DNA from: Bacteroides sp. An322
GTDB lineage: Bacteria; Bacteroidota; Bacteroidia; Bacteroidales; Bacteroidaceae
Length of the DNA: 64,000 bases
Assembly: GCF_002161765.1 (NCBI RefSeq)
Contig: NZ_NFIN01000001.1
Coordinates: 124,001-188,000, forward strand
Reading direction: 5' to 3'
The notes below the pieces were generated by a model. The model made no database searches. It was not told the origin of the DNA and worked only from the letters and a program-made list of their open reading frames with translations. The position numbers and the translations under genes are program-made. Positions 18,307 to 25,127 of this stretch are shown here, in pieces (the first letter of the stretch is position 1; each line of letters begins with the position of its first letter).

Positions 18307-18759
18307 ATGAAAACAAACAAGCTGATGATGCGCCTTCTTTCGGGCGCACTAATTGCATTGGGATTCACCTCATGCGAAGATATGGAGGATGAATACGGAT
18401 CTCCATCAAGGGATTTTCAAGTGAAAGGTGTAGTGACTGATGAAAACGGGAAGCCCATCGAAAACATTCGGGTCATCATTCGGGATGCCTACGAATATGG
18501 GTACAACCCGGATACGACCTACACCGATGCGCAAGGGAATTTTTCCAGCAACGTCATTCGTGATTACGGCTTCGTCAACGAACAGACAGCCTATTTCGAT
18601 GATGTGGATGGAGAAGCCAACGGAGGTGCTTTCCAATCGGACAGCACCAGCCTGAATGATATACCATCCAAGCAAACCGAAAAAGGAGACGGAAGCTGGT
18701 ATCAAGGCAAATACGAGTTCGAAGTGCAGCAAAAGCTGAAGAAAGAAGAAACCAATTAA
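18307..18759 (+). CDS. Radical SAM-associated lipoprotein, copy 1
   Basis: Lipoprotein of 150 aa with signal peptide and lipobox LGFTSC (Cys 23). The mature part starts with an acidic stretch and EYGSPS, then a carboxypeptidase-regulatory-like beta-sandwich (VKGVVTDENGKPIENIRVII), a loop DDVDGEANGG, and the ending GSWYQGKYEFEVQQKLKK. It is clearly paralogous to the next gene. The blocks kept identical in both copies (EYGSPS, PIENIRVIIR, FDDVDGEANGG, FQSDS, GSWYQGKYEFEVQ) are the best places to look for a site altered by the upstream radical SAM enzyme. No function is known to me beyond this association. Confidence 0.8.
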   Translation: MKTNKLMMRLLSGALIALGFTSCEDMEDEYGSPSRDFQVKGVVTDENGKPIENIRVIIRDAYEYGYNPDTTYTDAQGNFSSNVIRDYGFVNEQTAYFDDVDGEANGGAFQSDSTSLNDIPSKQTEKGDGSWYQGKYEFEVQQKLKKEETN

Positions 18760-18769
18760 TACATAGCCT

Positions 18770-19252
18770 ATGAAAACAAACAAATTGATGACGCGCTTCC
18801 TTTCAGGCGCATTGGTCGCATTGGGATTCACCGCCTGCGACAATGAGACTACAGATGACGTTTATCCGTTAGAATACGGCAGTCCGTCCGTAGATTATCG
18901 GGTGAAAGGCATCGTAACCGATGAAGCGGGAAACCCCATTGAAAACATCCGGGTCATTATCCGGAATGCGTGGGACAATACCCCTAACCCTTATGCCGAT
19001 GATACGGTTTATACCGACAAAGGAGGAGCTTTTGCCAATGAAATGACCGGAACTGTAGGCATCGACAAGCAGAAAGTCTATTTTGATGACGTAGACGGCG
19101 AAGCCAACGGAGGGCTATTCCAATCGGACAGTACAAACATCGCCGATATGGAAGCTACACTCGTCGAAGAAGGGCACGGGAGCTGGTATCAAGGCAAATA
19201 CGAATTCGAAGTGCAGAAGAAACTAAAGAAAAAAGAGGGTGTATCAAAATAG
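18770..19252 (+). CDS. Radical SAM-associated lipoprotein, copy 2
   Basis: Lipoprotein of 160 aa, lipobox LGFTAC (Cys 23), paralogous along its whole length to copy 1, with a longer acidic linker after the Cys and a longer central loop (NTPNPYADDTV). It starts 10 bp after copy 1, the same spacing as between the enzyme and copy 1, which points to one transcript and a duplication. The last codons (EGVSK and the TAG stop) lie within the left arm of the inverted repeat beginning at 19234, so its C-terminal tail was supplied by an intergenic element. Copy 1 ends instead in KKEETN. Confidence 0.8.
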   Translation: MKTNKLMTRFLSGALVALGFTACDNETTDDVYPLEYGSPSVDYRVKGIVTDEAGNPIENIRVIIRNAWDNTPNPYADDTVYTDKGGAFANEMTGTVGIDKQKVYFDDVDGEANGGLFQSDSTNIADMEATLVEEGHGSWYQGKYEFEVQKKLKKKEGVSK

Positions 19253-19386
19253 AAATAAGCTTTCATTTTGTCATCCTGAACGGAGTGAAGATTCTCGAAT
19301 ACACAAGCTGATGCACACGAGATTCTTCGCTATGCTCAGAATGACATTACTTTTTGATAGGCAATTTTCATTTTGAGACACCCTCT
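19234..19386. repeat. Outer inverted repeat (AGAGGGTGTxTCAAAAT), interrupted copy
   Basis: The left arm 19234-19250 and the right arm 19370-19386 are 17 bp with a single mismatch. A compact, uninterrupted copy of the same element stands at 26006-26053 (48 bp). Compared with that copy, this one is split by about 105 bp after GCTTTCATTTTG. The left arm overlaps the end of the lipoprotein gene. Confidence 0.85.
19271..19365. mobile_element. Small palindromic (MITE-like) insertion
   Basis: A 95-bp segment flanked by the 10-bp direct repeat TTTCATTTTG (19261-19270 and 19366-19375). Inside, 29-bp arms at 19269-19297 (starting TGTCATCCTGAA) and 19318-19346 (ending CTCAGAATGACA) pair with about six mismatches. 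There is no coding capacity. The flanking duplication and the intact related locus at 26006-26053 argue for insertion into the outer repeat. GTCATTCTGAGCG-type palindromes are widespread in bacteria. Confidence 0.65.
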
Positions 19387-19470
19387 ACCGAATGTTAAAA
19401 ACACGACTGCCCACATAGACTGATGCGAGCAGCCTCTTTCTCAATACATGCATTCACGATTACAATCTAC

Positions 19471-20952
19471 TTAGAACTGGAAGTAAATGAAAGGCTGGAT
19501 GTCGCTGCTCTTTACTTGAATCACAATGAATATCAAAGCAATGACCAGCAATGCCTGACCGACCAAAGGAAGGCGTACCACTCCCCTACTACACGTATCC
19601 TGCCAACTGTCGGGCAACCAATGAAGCACATAACCCACGCCCATCAAGGCAAACACTTTCCAATATCCCGTAACCAACTGCATGAACAGTTCGGGATGGA
19701 AAGACGTGAAGATTTGACGTATCATGGTCTGCGAACCTTCGAAAGTCGTATTGCGGAAGAATATCCAGCAGAAGCAAACGAAATGGAAAGTCAGGATGAC
19801 CGCAAAGAATTTCTTAATGCCCGTACTGCGGTAGGTCTTCGGACGATGCAACAAGCTGCGCAAGAACTTATGGATAGCCAATGCCGCACCGTGCAATCCG
19901 CCCCAAAGGATGAAGTTCCACGATGCTCCGTGCCACAATCCGCCTAACAGCATCGTCACAATCAAATTGATATACGTACGGATTTTCCCTTTCCGGTTGC
20001 CGCCCATCGAGATATACAGGTAGTCGCGCAACCACGTAGAGAGGGAAATATGCCAACGGTGCCAAAAGTCGGTCACACTGTCCGACTTGTAAGGCGAATT
20101 GAAGTTTATCGGGAAACGGAAACCCAACAACAAGGCAAGCCCGATAGCCATATCGCTATATCCGGAGAAATCACAATAAATCTGCAAGGCATAACCATAT
20201 ACTCCAAACAAGTTTTCAATGCCCGAATAAAGCCCCGGATTATCGAAGATACGTTCCACGAAGTTAATGCTGATGTAATCGGAGATGACCGCTTTCTTGA
20301 ACAAGCCGCTCACGATAAAAAAGATTCCCTGCCCGAACATCTCGTTCGTCACCGTCAAAGGCTGACGTATCTGAGGCACAAAATCACGGGCACGGACAAT
20401 CGGTCCCGCCACTAACTGCGGGAAGAACGACACATAGAAAGCATAATCCAACAGGCTGGACAACGGTTTCAAGTCGCCCCGATAGACATCCAACGTATAG
20501 CTTAACGACTGGAAAGTGAAGAAGGAAATACCCACCGGAAGGAAAATGTCGAGCGCTTCGAAATGTCCGTTCCATAGCGGGCAAAGCATCTCGTAAAAGA
20601 AATTGGTGTACTTGAAGTAGCACAACAAGCCTAAATTAATGCACAAGCTGGTCACGACCAACAGTTTCCGTTTCCAATGCGCAACGGTATGCACCATTTG
20701 CCGGGCAAGCAGGAAATCGCTCACCGTCACGATGCCCAACAAGAAGAAATAAATGCCGCTGCTCTTATAATAGAAGTAATAAGAGAACGCCGTGACGAAC
20801 AGCAAACGCGCCGTCATCTTCTTCTGCAACAATGCATAAACCAAGCTAAATCCTAAAAAGAGGAACAAAAACAGCCCGCTATTGAATATCATCGGTTGCT
20901 GAGGGTCGTAGGTCAACACCTCAGCCAACTTACTCCAATCTAATTGCCACAT
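19471..20952 (-). CDS. MBOAT family O-acyltransferase (AlgI-like)
   Basis: Inner-membrane O-acyltransferase of 493 aa with about ten hydrophobic segments. The MBOAT core is clear: DFWHRWHISLSTWLRDYLYI, GGNRKG and the catalytic-histidine block LLGGLWHGASWNFILWG. Such proteins pass acyl (often acetyl) groups across the membrane for glycans outside. It overlaps the upstream SGNH gene by 23 bp. That overlap depends on the start MWQLDWSKLAEVL at 20952, which I keep because related proteins share this N-terminus; MIFNSGLF at residue 21 is the alternative. Together with the two SGNH proteins it resembles AlgI/AlgJ-AlgX or PatA/PatB pairs. Confidence 0.9.
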   Translation of the reverse strand: MWQLDWSKLAEVLTYDPQQPMIFNSGLFLFLFLGFSLVYALLQKKMTARLLFVTAFSYYFYYKSSGIYFFLLGIVTVSDFLLARQMVHTVAHWKRKLLVVTSLCINLGLLCYFKYTNFFYEMLCPLWNGHFEALDIFLPVGISFFTFQSLSYTLDVYRGDLKPLSSLLDYAFYVSFFPQLVAGPIVRARDFVPQIRQPLTVTNEMFGQGIFFIVSGLFKKAVISDYISINFVERIFDNPGLYSGIENLFGVYGYALQIYCDFSGYSDMAIGLALLLGFRFPINFNSPYKSDSVTDFWHRWHISLSTWLRDYLYISMGGNRKGKIRTYINLIVTMLLGGLWHGASWNFILWGGLHGAALAIHKFLRSLLHRPKTYRSTGIKKFFAVILTFHFVCFCWIFFRNTTFEGSQTMIRQIFTSFHPELFMQLVTGYWKVFALMGVGYVLHWLPDSWQDTCSRGVVRLPLVGQALLVIALIFIVIQVKSSDIQPFIYFQF

Positions 20953-21874
20953 AATCGTTGTATGCCTTTATAAATGCTTCGTGAAGCAATAACCCTTGTA
21001 ATATATATCCTTCTCTCGTGAAATGAATTTTATCCCGTTGGAAAAGATTTGCACCGTTCCAGTTCAGGCAAGCGCAGCTCTTTCCTCCGACAATATCGTA
21101 TAAATCCCAAACGGCAATCCCATTCTCACGGGCAAACTTCAGTTCGTTGTTTACCACCAAAGGTGTCCTCGGATTGATGACCCGCGGACCGCGTCTTCCG
21201 TTTCTTACGTATGCACCCGGAGGCGTAGTCAGCAGGAAAGCCGCATCGGGACACGCTTGTTTCAATGCAGACAGCATCGTTTTCAGGGCTTCTGTATGTT
21301 CCGAAGCCGAATAACGCCGCCCGTGTGCCTCGTTGGTGCCGAAAGAAACAATCACCAAATCGGGATGCAAACTTGCCACCTTTTCCAAACGTTCGGGCGT
21401 GGAATACGAAGCGCAAGTGGCTCCATTCACTCCCAAGATATGATAAACCACTCCAGCCCTGCCCGTCTCTACCGCCAATCCCGAAGTCTGGTAAGACACC
21501 GGAAGGTCCTCGACCGCCTTTGCCCCGAAATCATCTTCCAGACAACGGCGCATCACATACGGAAAGACATGCCCACGCACATGAGAATCGCCGATATGCA
21601 CAATCCGTACCGGACGGTCTAACCGCTTCAGCTTCGTCCAAAAAGACGCTAAAGAAGCCGTCGGATCCATCAAAACATTATCTGTAGTCTGCAAGAATTG
21701 CTCCGGCATCGGATTGTCTACGGCTATAAACTCCATCAGCCGGGTCATTTCCTCACTGGAATAAATCGGTGCCGAATGCCTGTCCGGTTTGGGCTGAATG
21801 GGTAAAGTATCTTGCGCGTATGCCCATTGCCCTATCAGAAGGAGCAGCGTCAGAATATATTGTAACCTATTCAT
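20930..21874 (-). CDS. SGNH/GDSL hydrolase-like protein (332 class, exported)
   Basis: Exported SGNH-fold protein of 314 aa, with the hydrophobic signal YILTLLLLIGQWAYAQ. It has block I HIGDSHVRG, a GTNEAHG block and the C-terminal DKIHFTREGY with the Asp-His pair, so the catalytic set appears complete. I choose the ATG at 21874, which overlaps the upstream stop as ATGAATAG and has GGAAGG nine bases before it; ATG at 21880 is also possible. Placed between another SGNH gene and an MBOAT gene, it probably transfers an acyl group to a cell-surface glycan rather than acting as a degradative esterase. Confidence 0.8.
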   Translation of the reverse strand: MNRLQYILTLLLLIGQWAYAQDTLPIQPKPDRHSAPIYSSEEMTRLMEFIAVDNPMPEQFLQTTDNVLMDPTASLASFWTKLKRLDRPVRIVHIGDSHVRGHVFPYVMRRCLEDDFGAKAVEDLPVSYQTSGLAVETGRAGVVYHILGVNGATCASYSTPERLEKVASLHPDLVIVSFGTNEAHGRRYSASEHTEALKTMLSALKQACPDAAFLLTTPPGAYVRNGRRGPRVINPRTPLVVNNELKFARENGIAVWDLYDIVGGKSCACLNWNGANLFQRDKIHFTREGYILQGLLLHEAFIKAYNDYVAIRLE

Positions 21875-23243
21875 TCTCATAAGCCTTCCGTTTCTCATGC
21901 TGTTCCATTCCGTACACCAACGACTCAAATAACAATTCAGCCAAATGTTTTCCTCCTCTGAAATTGATATGGGTATAATCGTAATTTGCCATTTGAGGTT
22001 TGCTCTCCACTAACTTCACCATGCTTCCTTCGCCTCCCATAGCTTGGTAGAGGTCCCAAAAAGCGATGTGTGTTTCGGCTGCCAATGCCTGTTGGTAACG
22101 CACCAGATTCTTCACTCCCGGCATCGTACGCAAATTTCCAGCCTCATCCTTCGACTCGCGGTCGCCGATGCTGACCAGCAGAATGGAAGCTTGAGGAAAA
22201 GCCTCCTTCAAGTGATTGATGACCCGTACCATGTCGGATGTATAATAACGGTAGTTCGTGATGCCTTCCGATGCCACGTTCAGTCCGTATTGCAAGACAA
22301 TCAAGTCGTATGTCCGCAAGCGGTTATAAGCCTTCAATACCGGCATCGGCACCCCGCCTAACTGCTGGCCGCTGCTGCCCCGCGTACTGAAATTATCTAC
22401 AACCACTCCGTCGCTTCCATCCATGGTCACGCCATAACAAACGGCAGCAGAATCGAATCTCTCAACCGTCCATTCCACATTCCGGATATTCCCGCTTACC
22501 GTAGCCACCTGCAAGGCACCGTTGCCGGGGAATGCATACGAAACCGTATCGCTTTGATTCGTCACGGCAGACAACCAAATAGAATCGGAAGCCACGAAGA
22601 AGAAAGAAGATTCATCGCATGACTCCAAATGAGAAGCATACACTCGTTGCCCCTTCAGCGCAACCTTTGCCCCGGCAGAAGGGACATAATAATGATTGGA
22701 CAAATCCTGTAGCTGGCGGTTAAAACCGATAGAATCTGTCACGGAATGCGATTGCCAACCCGAAAATTCATGCCGCACCGTAGGACGGAAACCGGCAATA
22801 CGAGAAGTTATCGGCACATAACCGACCCCGCATCCGCCGAAACGCGACTGAAGCATCGCACGCAAATCGGCAGTCAATATATCGCCCTCGATAAACGAAT
22901 CGCCGAAATAAGCGATGCGCACCGGACGGCGGGAAGAAGCACGCTGCGCCAAAGCGTCATAAAAACGCGACATTCCACGCATAGTCGAATCGGAATAATC
23001 TTCGATGCAAACCATGCCGGTCTTGCAGGTATCTACAAACACCGGCTTGACCACGGGAAGCAACTCCAACGAATCGGAGTCACACAACACTTCCTCTACA
23101 GGCTCCGGACGCAGGTCGGACAACAAATCGACCTTGCGCAACGTGTACCCGTCAACTTTCAGCGTAGGAAGAAAATACATCGCCAATAAGCCGCCTGTCA
23201 CCAACAAAGCGAAAACAAACGTGGCTGTCACTTTATTTTTCAT
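21867..23243 (-). CDS. SGNH hydrolase-like protein (458 aa, membrane-anchored)
   Basis: First gene of the O-acylation operon. An uncleaved or N-terminal membrane segment (VTATFVFALLVTGGLLAMYF) is followed by an SGNH domain: FGDSFIEGD (block I), a long insert of beta-rich sequence, IVLQYGLNV in the block III position and THINFRGGKHLAE with the final His. The usual block III Asn is seen as GLN rather than GTN. The promoter box is at 23267-23274. Both SGNH genes and the MBOAT gene overlap, suggesting translational coupling and a working complex. Confidence 0.8.
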   Translation of the reverse strand: MKNKVTATFVFALLVTGGLLAMYFLPTLKVDGYTLRKVDLLSDLRPEPVEEVLCDSDSLELLPVVKPVFVDTCKTGMVCIEDYSDSTMRGMSRFYDALAQRASSRRPVRIAYFGDSFIEGDILTADLRAMLQSRFGGCGVGYVPITSRIAGFRPTVRHEFSGWQSHSVTDSIGFNRQLQDLSNHYYVPSAGAKVALKGQRVYASHLESCDESSFFFVASDSIWLSAVTNQSDTVSYAFPGNGALQVATVSGNIRNVEWTVERFDSAAVCYGVTMDGSDGVVVDNFSTRGSSGQQLGGVPMPVLKAYNRLRTYDLIVLQYGLNVASEGITNYRYYTSDMVRVINHLKEAFPQASILLVSIGDRESKDEAGNLRTMPGVKNLVRYQQALAAETHIAFWDLYQAMGGEGSMVKLVESKPQMANYDYTHINFRGGKHLAELLFESLVYGMEQHEKRKAYENE

Positions 23244-23266
23244 CGTTCTTTACTCTAAAAACGCGG

Positions 23267-23274
23267 CAAAGATA
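23267..23274 (-). promoter_or_regulatory. -7 box TATCTTTG for the SGNH/SGNH/MBOAT operon
   Basis: On the minus strand TATCTTTG lies 23 bp before the start codon at 23243. Confidence 0.65.
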
Positions 23275-23401
23275 ACAGATTTTCAGGAGACAGGCATAGA
23301 AACTACTCATAAAACTTCCCAACAGAGCGTTAGCATAAGAAGATGCTTGCCCCGCTCCCCGATTTTCTTTATCTTCGCAAACAACTTCTAAAATAACGAA
23401 T

Positions 23402-23908
23402 ATGATCACCGAAAAAGACGCTATTGATTTAATCAACCTTGCTGAAAGCTTGGAGATAAATGTTTTCATCGACGGCGGATGGGGCGTGGACGCCTTGCTG
23501 GGCGAACAAACACGGGAACATCAAGACATTGACCTGTTTGTGGAGGAAAGACAGGCGGCGCGTTTCATCCATGCCTTGCACCAAGGGGGATTCAAGGAGC
23601 GAACCGAAGCCTACTCCACGCCTAATCATATCGTTTTTGCAGATGCGGATAGGCGGACAGTGGACCTGCATTTGTTTAATTATGACGCAGATGGCTGCAT
23701 TGTCTTTGAAGGAGAAACTTATCCGGCGGATACGTTCAGCGGGGAGGGTTATATCGGCAAGAAGAAAGTGTCCTGCATCCCTCCGCAGGCACAAGTCGCT
23801 TTCCATACAGGATATGCTTTTGATGACAATGATATCAGAGATGTGCTTGCCTTATGCCGCCGTTTTCATCTCCCCGTTCCAAATGAATATCTGCCTTATG
23901 CAGATTAA
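23402..23908 (+). CDS. Lincosamide nucleotidyltransferase-like protein (Lnu family)
   Basis: Nucleotidyltransferase-fold protein of 168 aa. The motif DGGWGVDALLG (about residues 24-34) followed by REHQDIDLFVE matches the LnuA/LinA-type active site with paired Asp residues, and CIPPQAQVAFHTGYAF matches the conserved C-terminal block of that family. Such enzymes add AMP to lincosamides, but chromosomal members often have unknown substrates. A near-consensus box TATCTTCG lies at 23370-23377. There is no mobile-element sequence next to it except the tandem repeat downstream. I consider drug resistance possible but unproven. Confidence 0.75.
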   Translation: MITEKDAIDLINLAESLEINVFIDGGWGVDALLGEQTREHQDIDLFVEERQAARFIHALHQGGFKERTEAYSTPNHIVFADADRRTVDLHLFNYDADGCIVFEGETYPADTFSGEGYIGKKKVSCIPPQAQVAFHTGYAFDDNDIRDVLALCRRFHLPVPNEYLPYAD

Positions 23909-23970
23909 TCCTAAATCTCCTAAATGACTTCTTGCCCACGTCAAAAAATCTTCCAATCCGCCCCGACAAC

Positions 23971-24147
23971 CGCCGTCCCCAGCGGGGACAACGCTAAAAA
24001 TTTTCTGTAAGCATCGTCCCCGGCGGGGACAGTGCTAAAAAACTTCTGTAACCTCCGTCCCCGCCGGGGACAGCATTAAAAATTTTCTGTAAGCGTTGTC
24101 CCCGCTGGGGACGGAGTTAAAAAACTTCTGCAACTATTGTCCCCGGA
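23971..24147. repeat. 41-bp tandem repeat with palindromic core, four copies plus a partial
   Basis: Complete units start at 23971, 24012, 24053 and 24094; a fifth starts at 24135 and is cut after GTCCCCGG. Each unit contains the palindrome GTCCCC-nG-GGGGAC followed by a spacer. The spacers alternate: AAAATTTTCTGTAAG in units 1 and 3, AAAAACTTCTGyAAC in units 2 and 4, so the true period may be 82 bp. The spacers are repeated rather than unique, so this is not a CRISPR array. It occupies the gap between the Lnu-like gene and the DUF6261 promoter. Confidence 0.92.
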
Positions 24148-24171
24148 TTTGGCTGGCTGCTCCGAAATCGC

Positions 24172-24179
24172 TATATTTG
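24172..24179 (+). promoter_or_regulatory. -7 box TATATTTG upstream of DUF6261 gene
   Basis: TATATTTG lies 22 bp before the ATG at 24202 and directly follows the tandem repeat array. Confidence 0.6.
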
Positions 24180-24201
24180 CGTTAACCAAAATTTTAATTG
24201 T

Positions 24202-24941
24202 ATGAAAAAGATTGTTACATTAAACGTCAAGCAACTTCGCACCGAAGAATGCTCGGCTATCTGAAACTCGTCCTCGCCGAGACTGAAAACCTGCCGAGCG
24301 AAGAACCCCCATCTATCCTCACCACTTCCGTAAACACATATACGGATAAATTCAACGGCTACGACACTGCATTGAAAGCGTCAGCTGTAAATCCTGCCAC
24401 CGTTTCGGTGACCGCGACTGATGCGGGACGCGACGATGCGTGGCGCGGGGCGAATGCCTACGTGAAGGCGATGTGCAACCACCCGACCGCTGACGTGGCA
24501 AGCGCGGCTGCCGAGGTGAAGTCGCTCTTCGACAAGTACGGCGACCCGACATCGCTGGCGCAGACCGAGGAAAGCGGCGTATTGCACAATCTCTTACAAG
24601 ACTTGGAAGCGTTCGATTCCTCGAAACGCACTTTGCTTGCTCTCGATGTGTGGATTACCGACTTGAAAACGAAAGAAGAAGCGTTCCTTGCCGCAGCCGC
24701 CGCACGCACGGAAGCCGACGCAGCCCGTCAGGTGGGCATCGTGAAGGAAACGCGCACCGCAGCCGAAGCCGCCTACCGCTCGTTGGTAGATACGGTGAAC
24801 GCGCTGGCGATGATAAACGGCGATACGGATTATGCCACCTTTATTGACCACGTGAACGCGATGATTGAGCGTCAGAAAGCTATCTCGAAGGCTCGCTCCA
24901 CGCGGGCGAAGAAGGAGGACGAGGAAAAACCGTCGCTCTGA
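24202..24941 (+). pseudogene. DUF6261-like gene with a 5' frameshift
   Basis: The main frame (through 24941) encodes an alanine-rich helical protein from MLGYLKLVLAETENLP to EEKPSL, resembling Bacteroidetes DUF6261 proteins. The natural ATG at 24202 gives MKKIVTLNVKQLRTEE, the expected N-terminus of that family, but this frame stops at 24262-24264. The two parts join if one base is added near 24250. A TTG at 24198 lies in the main frame but gives an unrelated N-terminus (YEKDCYIKRQ). I therefore read a frameshift, from mutation or sequencing error. Function of the family is unknown to me. It is notably GC-rich compared with neighbours. Confidence 0.7.
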
Positions 24942-24964
24942 TATTCAGAAATAAATCAATAGGG

Positions 24965-25002
24965 AAAAGGAGGTTGTATCGGTTTGAAACGACCTCCTTT
25001 TT
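24965..25002 (+). terminator. Terminator after DUF6261 gene
   Basis: AAAAGGAGGT and ACCTCCTTTT (with an inner G-T pair) form a stem followed by a T-run on the plus strand, 24 bp after the stop codon. Confidence 0.85.
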
Positions 25003-25100
25003 GTGTGCTGTATCTCCGTGTTTTATGTTTTCCACAGAAAATCCACGAATCGTGAAAATATCCCGACGCATTATGTAACGCCTTTCCGCATCAAGCCGTG

Positions 25101-25108
25101 TAAATTTG
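25101..25108 (+). promoter_or_regulatory. -7 box TAAATTTG for aldo/keto reductase
   Basis: TAAATTTG lies 19 bp before the ATG at 25128 and matches TAnnTTTG. Confidence 0.6.
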
Positions 25109-25127
25109 CGACATCAACAAAAAGACA

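Noticed and set aside
23971-24147. Possible CRISPR array
   Set aside because: The palindromic repeats are regularly spaced, but the spacers are repeated copies of two types instead of unique sequences, and no cas genes are nearby.
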